Assembly (NCBI GenBank): GCA_905214105.1
Contig: CAJMKK010000004.1
Coordinates: 147,456-211,455, forward strand
Length of the DNA: 64,000 nucleotides
Source of the DNA: an uncultured bacterium
Lineage (GTDB): Bacteria; Actinomycetota; Coriobacteriia; Coriobacteriales; Coriobacteriaceae
Direction: 5' to 3'
Part shown: positions 45,090 through 54,057 of the stretch, piece by piece
Numbering within the stretch: the first letter of the stretch is position 1
Layout: each line of letters begins with the position of its first letter
Program-made: the position numbers and the translations under genes
Notes under the pieces: model-generated
Databases searched by the model: none
What the model was told of the DNA's origin: nothing
Seen by the model: only the letters and a program-made list of their open reading frames with translations

Positions 45090-45725
45090 ATGACTGCACG
45101 CCTCATCGTTATGGATATCGACTCCACCCTCATCAATCAGGAGGTTATCGATCTTTTGGGCGAAGAGGCAGGCGCGGGCGAGCAGGTAGCACAAATTACC
45201 GAGCGTGCGATGCGCGGCGAACTCGATTTTAAGCAGGCACTCGAGGAGCGCGTGGGGCTGCTTGCCGGCTTGGACGAGAGCGTGTTCGAGCGCACCTTTG
45301 AGCGCGTGACGTTTACTCCCGGCGCGCTGGAGCTTGTGCGCTCGGCGCGCAGCAAGGGCTGGAAGGTCGGCGTGGTGAGCGGCGGCTTCCACGAGGTCGC
45401 CGATAAGATCGTAGCCGCCGCGGGCATCGACTTTTGCCTGGCCAATCGTCTGGAGGTCGTGGACGGCAAGCTCACGGGTAAGCTGGCGGCAGACATCGTG
45501 ACCAAGGAATCCAAGCTTATCCAGCTGCTGGACTGGGCAGTTGAGTGCGGTGTCGATATGGCCCATACCGTCGCGATCGGCGACGGCGCCAACGACATCC
45601 CCATGATCCAGGCCGCAGGCACGGGCATCGCGTTTTGCGCCAAGCCCAAGACGCGCGAGGCCGCCCCGTTTACCATCGACGAGCGCAACCTGATGCTCGC
45701 CATGGACATCATCCTGCGCGACTAG
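45090..45725 (+). CDS. serB: phosphoserine phosphatase-like HAD hydrolase
   Basis: A 211-residue HAD-superfamily phosphatase with motif I VMDIDSTLI (Asp9, Asp11), motif II VVSGGFHEV, a conserved Lys in TKESKL, and motif IV AIGDGANDIPM. It lacks the N-terminal ACT domain of larger SerB proteins. The likely reaction is phosphoserine to serine. The ATG 45090 has GGAAAGG. A terminator-like stem lies in the following gap. Confidence 0.85.
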   Translation: MTARLIVMDIDSTLINQEVIDLLGEEAGAGEQVAQITERAMRGELDFKQALEERVGLLAGLDESVFERTFERVTFTPGALELVRSARSKGWKVGVVSGGFHEVADKIVAAAGIDFCLANRLEVVDGKLTGKLAADIVTKESKLIQLLDWAVECGVDMAHTVAIGDGANDIPMIQAAGTGIAFCAKPKTREAAPFTIDERNLMLAMDIILRD

Positions 45726-45761
45726 TCGATCCGTCCAACAATTGGATCAGTCTGTCCTATA

Positions 45762-45795
45762 GTTTCCGAACAATTTTGTCTTAGTGTTCGGAAAC
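45762..45795. repeat. 11-bp inverted repeat upstream of larB
   Basis: GTTTCCGAACA (45762-45772) pairs with TGTTCGGAAAC (45785-45795) over 12 bases. It could be the serB terminator or an operator for the lar genes; there is no U-run. Confidence 0.5.
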
Positions 45796-45839
45796 ATACC
45801 CTTTGAGTGCTAGACTTTGCGCCGTCGAAGGGAACATAT

Positions 45840-46622
45840 ATGGATAAGCGAGATCTTGAGCAATTGCTGAGCGATGTTGCCGGCGGAGCAGTCACCCCTG
45901 CCGACGCCCTCACGCGCATCCAGACGGCTCCGACCGCCGATTTGGGCTTTGCGCAGCTCGATCTTTCGCGCGGGGTGCGCCAGGGGGCCGGCGAGGTTGT
46001 CTACGGGGCCGGTAAAACCGCCGATCAGATTGCCGCCATTATCGAAGCACTGCGCGATGCCGGCCAGGAGCGCATCCTGGTCACACGCCTGGACAGCGAA
46101 AAAGCAGCCCGCATCTCGGAGCTCCTCGACAACGGCATCGACCTGGGATATGTCCCGGACGCGCAGCTCGCCCTCGTGGGCGGCAAGCCCTCCCCCACCG
46201 GTAACGGACGCATCGTCGTCGCCTGCGCCGGCACGAGCGACTTGCCCGTCGCCGAGGAAACCGCGTTGACGGCCGAGTTCTATGGCAACGAGGTCGACCG
46301 CCTCTACGACGTAGGCGTCGCCGGCCTGCACCGCTTGCTCGCGCATGCCGAGGAACTTGCCCAGGCGCAGGTGGTCATCGCCATCGCCGGCATGGAAGGC
46401 GCGCTGGCGAGCGTTATCGGCGGCCTGGTGAGCTGTCCGGTCATTGCCGTTCCCACCAGCGTGGGCTACGGCGCGAGCTTTGGTGGCGTAGCCGCACTGC
46501 TCGCCATGCTCAACTCCTGCGCCAGCGGCGTTTCGGTCGTCAATATCGACAACGGCTTTGGTGCCGCATACCAGGCAAGTCTTATCAATCATCTGAGCGC
46601 CGGCACACCCCGCGCCCGCTAA
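45840..46622 (+). CDS. larB: LarB, nickel-pincer cofactor biosynthesis carboxylase
   Basis: A 260-residue protein whose C-terminal half is PurE-like (GTSDLPVAEETALTAEFYGN, AGMEGALASVIGGL, GYGASFGG). LarB carboxylates and hydrolyses nicotinic acid adenine dinucleotide, the first step toward the nickel-pincer cofactor of LarA. The start ATG 45840 has GAAGGGA; an upstream in-frame TTG is less likely. It is followed by larC at 10 bp. LarE was not found in the window. Confidence 0.9.
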   Translation: MDKRDLEQLLSDVAGGAVTPADALTRIQTAPTADLGFAQLDLSRGVRQGAGEVVYGAGKTADQIAAIIEALRDAGQERILVTRLDSEKAARISELLDNGIDLGYVPDAQLALVGGKPSPTGNGRIVVACAGTSDLPVAEETALTAEFYGNEVDRLYDVGVAGLHRLLAHAEELAQAQVVIAIAGMEGALASVIGGLVSCPVIAVPTSVGYGASFGGVAALLAMLNSCASGVSVVNIDNGFGAAYQASLINHLSAGTPRAR

Positions 46623-46632
46623 GGAGCATTCC

Positions 46633-47550
46633 ATGTCCAACCATCAGCATACGCTTATCATCGACGGCACCTCGGGCATCAGCGGCGATATGACCGTCGC
46701 GGCCCTGCTCGACCTGGGCGCCAACGAGGAACACCTGCGCGAACAGCTCGCCACGCTGCCGGTCGACGGCTTTTCGATCGCCGTGACGCGCGTAAACAAG
46801 CATGGCATCGACGCCTGCGATTTCGACGTCCAGCTTGCAGAGGAGCTCGAGAACCACGATCACGATATGGCCTGGCTCTACGGCAACGAAGCAGCTGCCG
46901 AGCACACACATGAGCATGAGCACCACCATCATGATCATGACGAACACGAGCACGAACACTGCCACGAGCATGACCATGAGGGCCACGGTCATGGCCACGA
47001 GGGTCACCATCACGCCCACCACCATCACCACCGTTCTTTGGCGGACGTCACCGCCATCATCGATGGCTCGCAGCTGAGCGATGGCGCCAAGCGTCGTGCG
47101 CTCGCCATCTTTACTGCGCTCGCCGCCGCCGAAGCCAAGGCCCACGGCAAAACGCCCGAGACCGTCATGTTCCACGAGGTGGGCGCCGTCGACTCTATCG
47201 TCGACGTCTGCTCTGTCGCCATCTGCCTCGATAACCTGGGTGTTGAGGACATCGTGGTTGAGTCGCTCTCCGAGGGCCACGGCTCCATCCGCTGCGCCCA
47301 CGGCCTTATGCCCATTCCCGTGCCCGCCGTCGTCAACCTGTGCCAGGCAGGCAACATCGCCCTCACGCCTGCACCGGTCGCCGGCGAGCTCGTGACGCCC
47401 ACGGGCGCCGCCATCGTCACCGCGCTGCGCACGTCCGAGCATCTTCCGGCCCGCTACCGCATCGAAGCCGTCGGCTACGGCGCCGGCAAGCGTCCCTACG
47501 AGGGCTGCTCCGGCACGCTCCGCTGCCTGCTCGTTCACGCGGACGCATAG
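46633..47550 (+). CDS. larC: LarC N-terminal part (LarC1-like), His-rich
   Basis: A 305-residue LarC that inserts nickel into the pincer cofactor. It starts LIIDGTSGISGDMTVAALLDLG, has a His-rich stretch at about 91-133, FHEVGAVDSIVDVC, and ends at VGYGAGKRPYEGCSG. Full LarC is usually about 100 residues longer; the C-terminal catalytic domain seems to be missing. The next gene is tetR, so no LarC2 follows. Either LarC2 is elsewhere or this LarC is reduced. Confidence 0.85.
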   Translation: MSNHQHTLIIDGTSGISGDMTVAALLDLGANEEHLREQLATLPVDGFSIAVTRVNKHGIDACDFDVQLAEELENHDHDMAWLYGNEAAAEHTHEHEHHHHDHDEHEHEHCHEHDHEGHGHGHEGHHHAHHHHHRSLADVTAIIDGSQLSDGAKRRALAIFTALAAAEAKAHGKTPETVMFHEVGAVDSIVDVCSVAICLDNLGVEDIVVESLSEGHGSIRCAHGLMPIPVPAVVNLCQAGNIALTPAPVAGELVTPTGAAIVTALRTSEHLPARYRIEAVGYGAGKRPYEGCSGTLRCLLVHADA

Positions 47551-47552
47551 CC

Positions 47553-48092
47553 ATGGATGCCCGCAAGGCAAAAAGCCGCGCTGCCATCGTTGCGGCGTTC
47601 TCCGAGCTGCTGCGCGAAGAGGACTACGGCAAGATTACCGTCGGCGACATCATCGCTCGAGCCCATGTGGGTCGGGCCACGTTCTACGGCCTCTTCAAGA
47701 GCAAAGATGACCTATTGTCCGAGCTCGTGAGCGACATCTGCACCCACGCCCTCGATGACGATGGCACACCGCTCGACGACCCACTCGTGCAGGTCGAGCA
47801 TATCCTCAACAACCTCTGGGAGCGCCGCCAGGGCGTACGCGCCCTCGTAGCCGGCGCCGGCTCACGCGTCTTTGCCGACTGCTTACGCAAGACCATCATG
47901 TCACGAGCAGCCGAAACCGTCCCTACCGACCCAAACGGCCCCGCCGCCACCATGGACCGAAGCTTCCTACTACACCACATAGCCTCAAGCTTCGTAGGAA
48001 TGGTCCAATGGTGGGCCTGGCACAACTTCGAAGCCAACAAAGCCAACGTAGCCAAAAACTACCTCTCAGCCATAGCGCCCCTCTTCAACTAA
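47553..48092 (+). CDS. TetR-family regulator
   Basis: A 179-residue protein with TetR-like helix-turn-helix AIVAAFSELLREEDYGKITVGDIIARAHVGRATFY and a variable C-terminal ligand domain. It starts two bases after the larC stop and has a weak site, so it may depend on coupling to larC. It may control the lar genes or the divergently placed larD-larA unit; the ligand is unknown. Confidence 0.8.
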   Translation: MDARKAKSRAAIVAAFSELLREEDYGKITVGDIIARAHVGRATFYGLFKSKDDLLSELVSDICTHALDDDGTPLDDPLVQVEHILNNLWERRQGVRALVAGAGSRVFADCLRKTIMSRAAETVPTDPNGPAATMDRSFLLHHIASSFVGMVQWWAWHNFEANKANVAKNYLSAIAPLFN

Positions 48093-48247
48093 GTAAGAAG
48101 CTCATCCCAAAGCATCGCCCCACCCCAAGGCGCCACGCATCCCAAAGTGTCACTCGCACCTCAAAGCGCCTAACAACAAAGTGCCCACCACATCCAAATT
48201 CAGATATATATGTTGGTTGCTTGTTCGAACGCAACTGGATTCCCGCA

Positions 48248-48374
48248 GGGTCCGGCATAGGTTATCTTTCCGCCGCACTCCGCAGGTCGCAAGAAGCTCC
48301 CGCCGCACGAAGTGCGCAGCGGGAGCTTCTTGCATGTCCGAGGACGCGGCGGAAAGATAACCTATGCCGGACCC
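48248..48374 (-). ncRNA. 127-bp structured 3' element after larD
   Basis: Perfect 29-bp outer arms (48248-48276/48346-48374) enclose a 69-base core with a 15-bp inner stem (48289-48303/48319-48333) and a CGCAC-GAA-GTGCG tip. The loops are ACTCCGCAGGTC and ATGTCCGAGGAC. It ends 24 bp beyond the larD stop. Its length, core and pairing pattern equal those of the element at 50838-50964. Confidence 0.65.
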
Positions 48375-48398
48375 GGGCGTTATGTCAATTGTCTTGGA

Positions 48399-49130
48399 CT
48401 AGAACATGCCCAAGAAACCATGCACAAACAGCGCGGCCACGATAGCACCGACAAACGGCGCGATACCAGGAACAAGCAGACCGTACTTCCAGTTGTTGTC
48501 AGCCTTGTTCTTAATCGGCAGCACCTGATAGGCCATGCGAGGACCAAGGTCACGAGCCTGGTTCATGGCGAAGCCGGTGATGCCGCCCATGCCCATGCCA
48601 ACGGCCCAAACGATCAGGCCGACGCAGATGGCGAGCATCAGAACGTTCTCGCCGGCGCGGCTAGCGGCAGCAAGGATGGCGCTGATGAACACGAAGGTGC
48701 AGATAGCCTCGCAGAAGAAGTTGCGGGCATAGTTGGTGCCCTCGGTGGTGGGGTTGGTCGAGAAGATGTTGCGCTGGGCAATGGGGTCGACGACGCCCTC
48801 GGAAGCCTTGAACTCATCGGCATACATAAGCCAAGCGATTACGGCGCCCACAAAGCCGCCGAGCATATCGGCAATCATGAAGGGGATGCAGCTGCTCCAC
48901 GGCACCAGGCCTACGATGCACTGGGCAAGCACCATAGCCGGGTTCATGCACGCGGCGCCGCCAAAGACAAACAGGCAGACCGAGATGCCAAAAGACCAGG
49001 TGGTGATGGCAAACATATGGCCGGAGCCCTGATACTTAGTGCCCTTGAGCACGGTATCGCAGTGCACGCCCACGCCAAAGATGATCATGAGGGCCGTTGC
49101 GCCGAATTCACAGAGGAGTTTGGTAAGCAT
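48399..49130 (-). CDS. larD: LarD, MIP/aquaglyceroporin-type lactate channel
   Basis: A 243-residue MIP protein with six membrane segments and two half-helices: the first has AACMNPAMVLA (NPA 63-65); the second reads FAMNQARDLGP, where the usual NPA is NQA (190-192). In Lactiplantibacillus larD transports lactate and lies beside the lar genes. Position next to larA supports the same role. The ATG 49128-49130 has AAGG. Confidence 0.85.
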   Translation of the reverse strand: MLTKLLCEFGATALMIIFGVGVHCDTVLKGTKYQGSGHMFAITTWSFGISVCLFVFGGAACMNPAMVLAQCIVGLVPWSSCIPFMIADMLGGFVGAVIAWLMYADEFKASEGVVDPIAQRNIFSTNPTTEGTNYARNFFCEAICTFVFISAILAAASRAGENVLMLAICVGLIVWAVGMGMGGITGFAMNQARDLGPRMAYQVLPIKNKADNNWKYGLLVPGIAPFVGAIVAALFVHGFLGMF

Positions 49131-49179
49131 AAAACCTTATCTTTCTTGTCGGTTATAAACGATTCGTTTAGGCCGCGTA

Positions 49180-50457
49180 CTAGTGCTGCGCGACGACAAC
49201 GCCCAGGCCATCGGGAATGACGGCAACCTTGGCATCGGCACCCTTCATCTCAAAGGCGAGCTTGAGCGCCTCCTCGAGGGTGTTGACCGGCGTCATGTGC
49301 ATATCCTTGATCATCTGGTGATCGCACAGGTCGGTGACCATGATCACGGGGTGATGCGCCAGGATGCGGGCAAAGATCTGACTCGTCCACTGGTCGGGCA
49401 GGGTCTCGTCCTTAGGACGGTCGATGCAGGCGCGCTCAAACTCCGCCGGATCGTTGTCGGCGATGTTGTGATAGAAGCCCTCGCCACCGTGACCGTCGGC
49501 GCAACCGGCGACATCGATGATCACGCCGCCCTCGGGAAGCGTGGCCTCGGCAGCGCACATGCCCTTCACGGCCTGGTAGATGTTCTGGTCGAGCGGGTAG
49601 CCGCCGTTGGTGGTGATGGCAATCTCGCACTCGACGGGCTCAACGCCGGCAAGGCTCTTCACGAACTCGCAGCCGGCCTCGTGCGCCTTGTGGATGTCGC
49701 CGGCAAAGGAGCCGATGACCTCGTGCTTGCCGTTGAGCACCACGTTAAGCACAAAGGCAAGGTGAGCCATCTCGGCAGCGGCAAACATATCCTCGTTCAC
49801 GTGGTTGTGGCACAGGTTGCCGGCACGCGAATGGGAATCGTTCACAAACTGACCGTTGTGGTTGTACATGATGGTCTTGTAGCTGGCAATGCCGGGCAGC
49901 ACGGACTTGCGGCTGCCAGAGAAACCGGCAAAGAAGTGCGGCTCAATAAAGCCCTCGGCAAGCAGCAGATCACAATCGGCGGCAATCTTGTTGATGATGC
50001 ACTCGCCGCCAGAAGGCAGGGTGCCGATCTTTTTCATCATGCTGTCGTCAGTCGCGACGTGCATAACGATTTCCTCGTTGGCAACGATCTCCTCGCCGTA
50101 CTTGTTGACGAGCTCCTCGTGCGTCGACGGACGATGCATACCCGTAGCAACCAGAATGCGAACGCGTGCCTCAGGCGCAGCGGAGTGGATGTGATGCAGC
50201 AGAATAGGCATCGTCACACGCGAGGGAACGGGGCGCGTATGGTCGGAGCTAATGATGACGATATCCTTCTTGCCAGCACAAAGCTCCTCGAGCGAAGGTG
50301 AGCCATAAGGGTTGGCAAGCGACTCCTCTACCAGCTCTTCCTGCGATTTTGTAGTCTTAAACTCGTTTTGATGGCCTTCCATCACACCCGCGAAGTTCTT
50401 ATCCTCGAGCTCTAGATGCAACGTCTTATGGTCAAACGGTAGTTCACATTCAAACAA
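49180..50457 (-). CDS. larA: nickel-dependent lactate racemase
   Basis: A 425-residue LarA, interconverting D- and L-lactate via a nickel-pincer cofactor. Pieces seen are SSDHTRPVPSRVTMPILL, ATGMHRPSTHEELVNKYG, GFIEPHFFAGFSGSRKSVLPG, HAFK-like ITTNGGYPLDQNIYQAVKGM, and the C-terminal VVAQH. The start is taken as TTG 50455-50457 with GGAAGAGGG nine bases upstream; no suitable ATG is nearby. It lies downstream of a long region of repeats and precedes larD. Confidence 0.9.
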   Translation of the reverse strand: MFECELPFDHKTLHLELEDKNFAGVMEGHQNEFKTTKSQEELVEESLANPYGSPSLEELCAGKKDIVIISSDHTRPVPSRVTMPILLHHIHSAAPEARVRILVATGMHRPSTHEELVNKYGEEIVANEEIVMHVATDDSMMKKIGTLPSGGECIINKIAADCDLLLAEGFIEPHFFAGFSGSRKSVLPGIASYKTIMYNHNGQFVNDSHSRAGNLCHNHVNEDMFAAAEMAHLAFVLNVVLNGKHEVIGSFAGDIHKAHEAGCEFVKSLAGVEPVECEIAITTNGGYPLDQNIYQAVKGMCAAEATLPEGGVIIDVAGCADGHGGEGFYHNIADNDPAEFERACIDRPKDETLPDQWTSQIFARILAHHPVIMVTDLCDHQMIKDMHMTPVNTLEEALKLAFEMKGADAKVAVIPDGLGVVVAQH

Positions 50458-50659
50458 TGACGAGCGCCCTCTTCCTTTCAACTGACACACTAGATAAACC
50501 GTTGGAAGGATACGCCGCTCACCGAAAAACACCACCGTCCACCGAGTCGTTAACACAACGTTCATATTTGACCCACAACAAAACGGCCGCGATCCCAAAC
50601 GGGACCGCGGCCGCAACAGTCATAAGGCGAGAAGCGCCAAATGCGCCACCGAGATAAAC

Positions 50660-50837
50660 CCCATCCAAAACGCGCGTAGCGCACTTTATTTTCATCAGCT
50701 TTAATCCCCGAAGACCGAGGACGAAGGGACCCGATGGGTTTCCCTCCGAATGCATTCCGCAGCACGAAGCCCTTTCCAAACGCGCGAAGCGCGCCATTAT
50801 TCCCCCAGCAGTAATCCGCCGAAGACCGGACATCGCA
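50660..50837. repeat. degenerate tandem repeat in the larA-ppc gap
   Basis: Two related units start near 50665 and 50772, about 107 bp apart. Each contains CCAAA, a CGCGCG-AGCGC mini-hairpin and the block AATCC-CGAAGACCG. Parts such as ATTCCGCAGCACGAAGCCC (50754-50772) and GACCGAGGACG resemble the loops of the 127-bp element next to it. It looks like decayed copies of that family. Confidence 0.5.
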
Positions 50838-50964
50838 GGGCCCGCCATCAGTTTACTTTTAGGCACACTCCGCAGGACGCAAGAAGCCCTCGCCGCACAA
50901 AGTGCGCAGCGAGGGCTTCTTGCATGTCCGAGGACGTGCCTAAAAGTAAACTGATGGCGGGCCC
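50838..50964 (-). ncRNA. 127-bp structured 3' element after ppc
   Basis: Perfect 29-bp outer arms (50838-50866/50936-50964) enclose a 69-base core with a 15-bp stem (50879-50893/50909-50923), CGCAC-AAA-GTGCG tip, and loops ACTCCGCAGGAC and ATGTCCGAGGAC. It ends 21 bp beyond the ppc stop. Differences from the larD element are mostly compensated on the other arm. Confidence 0.65.
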
Positions 50965-50985
50965 GGACGACTACAGGGCTATCGA

Positions 50986-53799
50986 TTACCCCGTGTTCTG
51001 CAATCCTGCCGAGACGCCAGTCACAGTCGAAAGAATCAGGCTCATGTACTCGGCCTTCTTCTCCTCGGCCATCTCGTCCTGGTTCATACGCACCTCACGA
51101 AGGGCGCGGACCTGGGCGATGGACAGGGCGTCGACATAGGGGTTACGCACGCGAACGGCGCAGCCGAGCACGCGACGACGCTGCAGCGGCCACTCGTCAC
51201 CGACGATGGCAAGGACCCACTTACGCGTGAGCTGCATCTCGGTGAAGACCTTCTCGGACAAATCCTGGCGATCGCCCAGGTGTAGATACATCTTGGCAAT
51301 GCGCTGATCGGTCTTAGCAATCGACATCTCGATGTTGTCGATGAACGTGCGGAAGAACGGCCACTCCTGGTAGGCAGCCTTGAGCTGGTCAAGGTCACCA
51401 AGCTGCTCGCAGGCGGTGCCCAGGCCGTACCAAGCGGCCAGGTTAATGCGTGCCTGGCTCCAGCTGAAGATCCACGGAATGGTACGCAGGTCGTCGAGCG
51501 ACTTGGCGCCCAGGCCGCGCTTAGCGGGACGCGAGCCGATCGGCAGCAGACCGACTTCGGTCAGCGGCGTCACGGTCGAGAACCACGGTGTAAAGTCCTC
51601 GGTGTTCAGCAGGTCCAGATAGCGCTCGTGGCTTGCAGCGTTAAGCTTCTCGGCCATATCCCAGAACTTCTGCGTGGTCTCTGTGTTGGTCTTCTCGACA
51701 CTCGGGGCCGACTGCAAAAGCGTTGCGGCGGCAACGGACTCAACATGGCGCTGAGCCAGCGTGCGGTTGCCGTAACGGGCAAAGATGACCTCGCCCTGCT
51801 CGGTGAGCTTAAAGAAGCAGTTGACCGAACCCTTGGGCTGCGCCAGCACGGCCTTGTTGGCCGGGCCGCCGCCACGGCCAACGGCACCGCCGCGACCGTG
51901 CATGAGCACCAGGTCGATATCGTTCTTCTCGGCCCACTTGGCAATGCGCTCCTGCGCGGAATGCAGCGCGAGCATGGCCGTGGTAGGACCGGCGTCCTTG
52001 GAGGAGTCGGAATAGCCCAGCATAACCTCCATGCGGCGGTTGGTCTGGGCAAGACGCTTCTGCACCACGGGCAGCGTAAGCATCTGGTCGAGCACGTCGA
52101 CGCAGCCCTCGAGGTCCTCGAGCTGCTCGAATAGCGGGATCACGTCGAGCTCGGGGACATCTTCCTCGTGTGCGAAGGACAGGTGGGCCAGCTCGAAGAC
52201 GTCAGCCACATGCTGGGCGCTCTTGGTAAACGAGATGATGTAGCGGTGCGCCATCTTCTTGCCGTAGCGCTTTTGGATGGAGCCGATGGCACGGAAGGTA
52301 TCGATGACTTCGCGCGTCATGGGCTGCAGGTCGCCATGGATACCGTTCTCGTGGATATCCTTGAGGGCGCGGGCATGCACCACGGAGTGCTGACGGAACT
52401 CCATCTCGACCATATGGAAGCCGAAGGACTCGACTTGCCAGATGATGGTCTGGACCGGGCCGTAGGCGGCACGGACGGCACCGCAGGCGGCCAGCGAACG
52501 CTGGACGACGCGCAGGTCATCCAGGAACTCGTCGGCGCTGTGGTACATGGTGTCGGTGATACGGCGCACGGTGGCGTTCAGACGGTCGGCCATGACGAGC
52601 ATGACGGCGCGATGCGGCTCGTGCTCGGAGATCAGCTCGGCGCGGGCCGTGTACCGAGGGCTCATCTCGACCTGATGGTTCCACAAGTTAATGAGCTCGG
52701 CCGACGGCTTGCTGTAGGTAGCCTCGAGCGTGAGGTTGCGGCCGATGTGGCGGCACTTGTCCTCGAGCTTGAGCACCATGTGCGTAAAGTACTTGGCGGC
52801 GACCTCACGGCTCACCTTGGCGGTGACGTTGGGGTTACCGTCGCGGTCGGAACCGATCCAGCTGCCGGGATGGAAGAACGCCGGGCACAGCGGCGGCACA
52901 GTACCGGCCTTGTCGCCCAGCACCCAATCGTCAAAACGACGATAGATAACGGGGATAACGTCGAACAGCGTGTTATCGAAGATGTCGATGATGGTATCGG
53001 CTTCCTCGACCGGCGTGGGCTTCTTGAGCGCGATGGGGCTCGTACGCACCAGGGCGTCGATCTCCTGCAGCATATGGCGCTCGTTCTCCACCAGGTCGGA
53101 GCCGCCCAGACGCGGACGCTCCTCCAGCAGGTTGGAGATACGGCGGATCTTGCCCTCGACGGCCTTACGACGGGCCTCGGTGGGATGTGCGGTAAAGACA
53201 GGGTGGAACTCGAGCTTGTCGAGCAGCTCGTTGGCACCCTCGACACCCAGCTCATTCACCAGCTGGTGATAGGCAACGGTAAGCTCGTTGGCAGGATCGA
53301 CCTCGGTATCGGTCGACGCACCGGCCTCGCGCTCGCGCAGCTGCGCCACACGGTAGTTCTCCTCCGACAGGTTTGCCAGATGGAAAAAGCTCGTAAAGGC
53401 GCGGACAATGACCTGCTGCTTATCGAGCGGCAGGCTGTCGATCAAATCGACGACCTCACGAAATGCCACGGCAGTGGGCTCGTCGGCGGTGGGCACGCCC
53501 TGCTCGTCGACGGCTTCGTCGGCAGCGCAGGTACCGGGGTTGCCGGCATTGACCACAATCTCGGCTGTCAAAATCTTGTCGAACAGGTCCGCGATCTCGG
53601 GATCATACTCGCTAAGCACACGGCGCTCCAGGCGCAAGAACAGCGCCAGATTGTCGCGCAGCTCCTCGGGGATCTCGATCTCGGCGAGACGCTCCCTGGA
53701 CTCGGCATTCGAGCCGATTCGGTTAACGAGGCGGTTGACCACGGCAGCGACGCGCGCCGCGGCTTCGGGTACAGACTGGTTGCTTAGGTTCTCAGCCAC
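50986..53799 (-). CDS. ppc: phosphoenolpyruvate carboxylase
   Basis: A 937-residue cytoplasmic enzyme making oxaloacetate from PEP and bicarbonate. It has the catalytic His block VFTAHPTEARRK, GYSDSSKDAGPTTA (Lys), LMHGRGGAVGRGGGP and the C-terminal VTGVSAGLQNTG. The GTG at 53797-53799 is preferred because GGGAGGAAAC precedes it; the ATG four codons earlier (53809-53811) is too close to its own GGAGGA. Confidence 0.95.
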   Translation of the reverse strand: MAENLSNQSVPEAAARVAAVVNRLVNRIGSNAESRERLAEIEIPEELRDNLALFLRLERRVLSEYDPEIADLFDKILTAEIVVNAGNPGTCAADEAVDEQGVPTADEPTAVAFREVVDLIDSLPLDKQQVIVRAFTSFFHLANLSEENYRVAQLREREAGASTDTEVDPANELTVAYHQLVNELGVEGANELLDKLEFHPVFTAHPTEARRKAVEGKIRRISNLLEERPRLGGSDLVENERHMLQEIDALVRTSPIALKKPTPVEEADTIIDIFDNTLFDVIPVIYRRFDDWVLGDKAGTVPPLCPAFFHPGSWIGSDRDGNPNVTAKVSREVAAKYFTHMVLKLEDKCRHIGRNLTLEATYSKPSAELINLWNHQVEMSPRYTARAELISEHEPHRAVMLVMADRLNATVRRITDTMYHSADEFLDDLRVVQRSLAACGAVRAAYGPVQTIIWQVESFGFHMVEMEFRQHSVVHARALKDIHENGIHGDLQPMTREVIDTFRAIGSIQKRYGKKMAHRYIISFTKSAQHVADVFELAHLSFAHEEDVPELDVIPLFEQLEDLEGCVDVLDQMLTLPVVQKRLAQTNRRMEVMLGYSDSSKDAGPTTAMLALHSAQERIAKWAEKNDIDLVLMHGRGGAVGRGGGPANKAVLAQPKGSVNCFFKLTEQGEVIFARYGNRTLAQRHVESVAAATLLQSAPSVEKTNTETTQKFWDMAEKLNAASHERYLDLLNTEDFTPWFSTVTPLTEVGLLPIGSRPAKRGLGAKSLDDLRTIPWIFSWSQARINLAAWYGLGTACEQLGDLDQLKAAYQEWPFFRTFIDNIEMSIAKTDQRIAKMYLHLGDRQDLSEKVFTEMQLTRKWVLAIVGDEWPLQRRRVLGCAVRVRNPYVDALSIAQVRALREVRMNQDEMAEEKKAEYMSLILSTVTGVSAGLQNTG

Positions 53800-53843
53800 G
53801 TTTCCTCCCATTCCTCCTTCTATGCACGTAACATGCGGTATTC

Positions 53844-53906
53844 ATTATAGGCGCTTGAGAAATACTTTCGACACTGATTGCGCTTTACCACACAAAAGTA
53901 TTTTCT
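53844..53906 (-). promoter_or_regulatory. ppc promoter with inverted repeat
   Basis: A perfect -10 TATAAT (53844-53849 minus) is followed upstream by AGAAATACTTT (53858-53868) and AAAAGTATTTTCT (53894-53906), inverted copies about 25 bp apart. A regulator may bind both. The remaining gap to hisS (53907-54057) has only a weak imperfect hairpin. Confidence 0.55.
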
Positions 53907-54057
53907 GCATTGCAAAGGTTTTTGCCCTAAATGGTCGTATTTCTCGGTGGGCGGCATACGTAAACGGAGGCATTCCGCATAAAAGCGAAACACCCCCGTA
54001 ACAATCGCTCTCCATGAGCTGAGCGCTTTAGTGAGTCCACAGCTCAAAAATCATGCG

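Noticed and set aside
47340-47552. LarC2 by programmed frameshift at the end of larC
   Set aside because: The alternative frame is Arg-rich noise leading into tetR; no LarC2 motif is visible.
50519-50866. Possible 115-residue minus-strand protein
   Set aside because: It runs through the tandem repeats and half of the 127-bp element and has no recognisable motif, so it is a repeat-derived frame.
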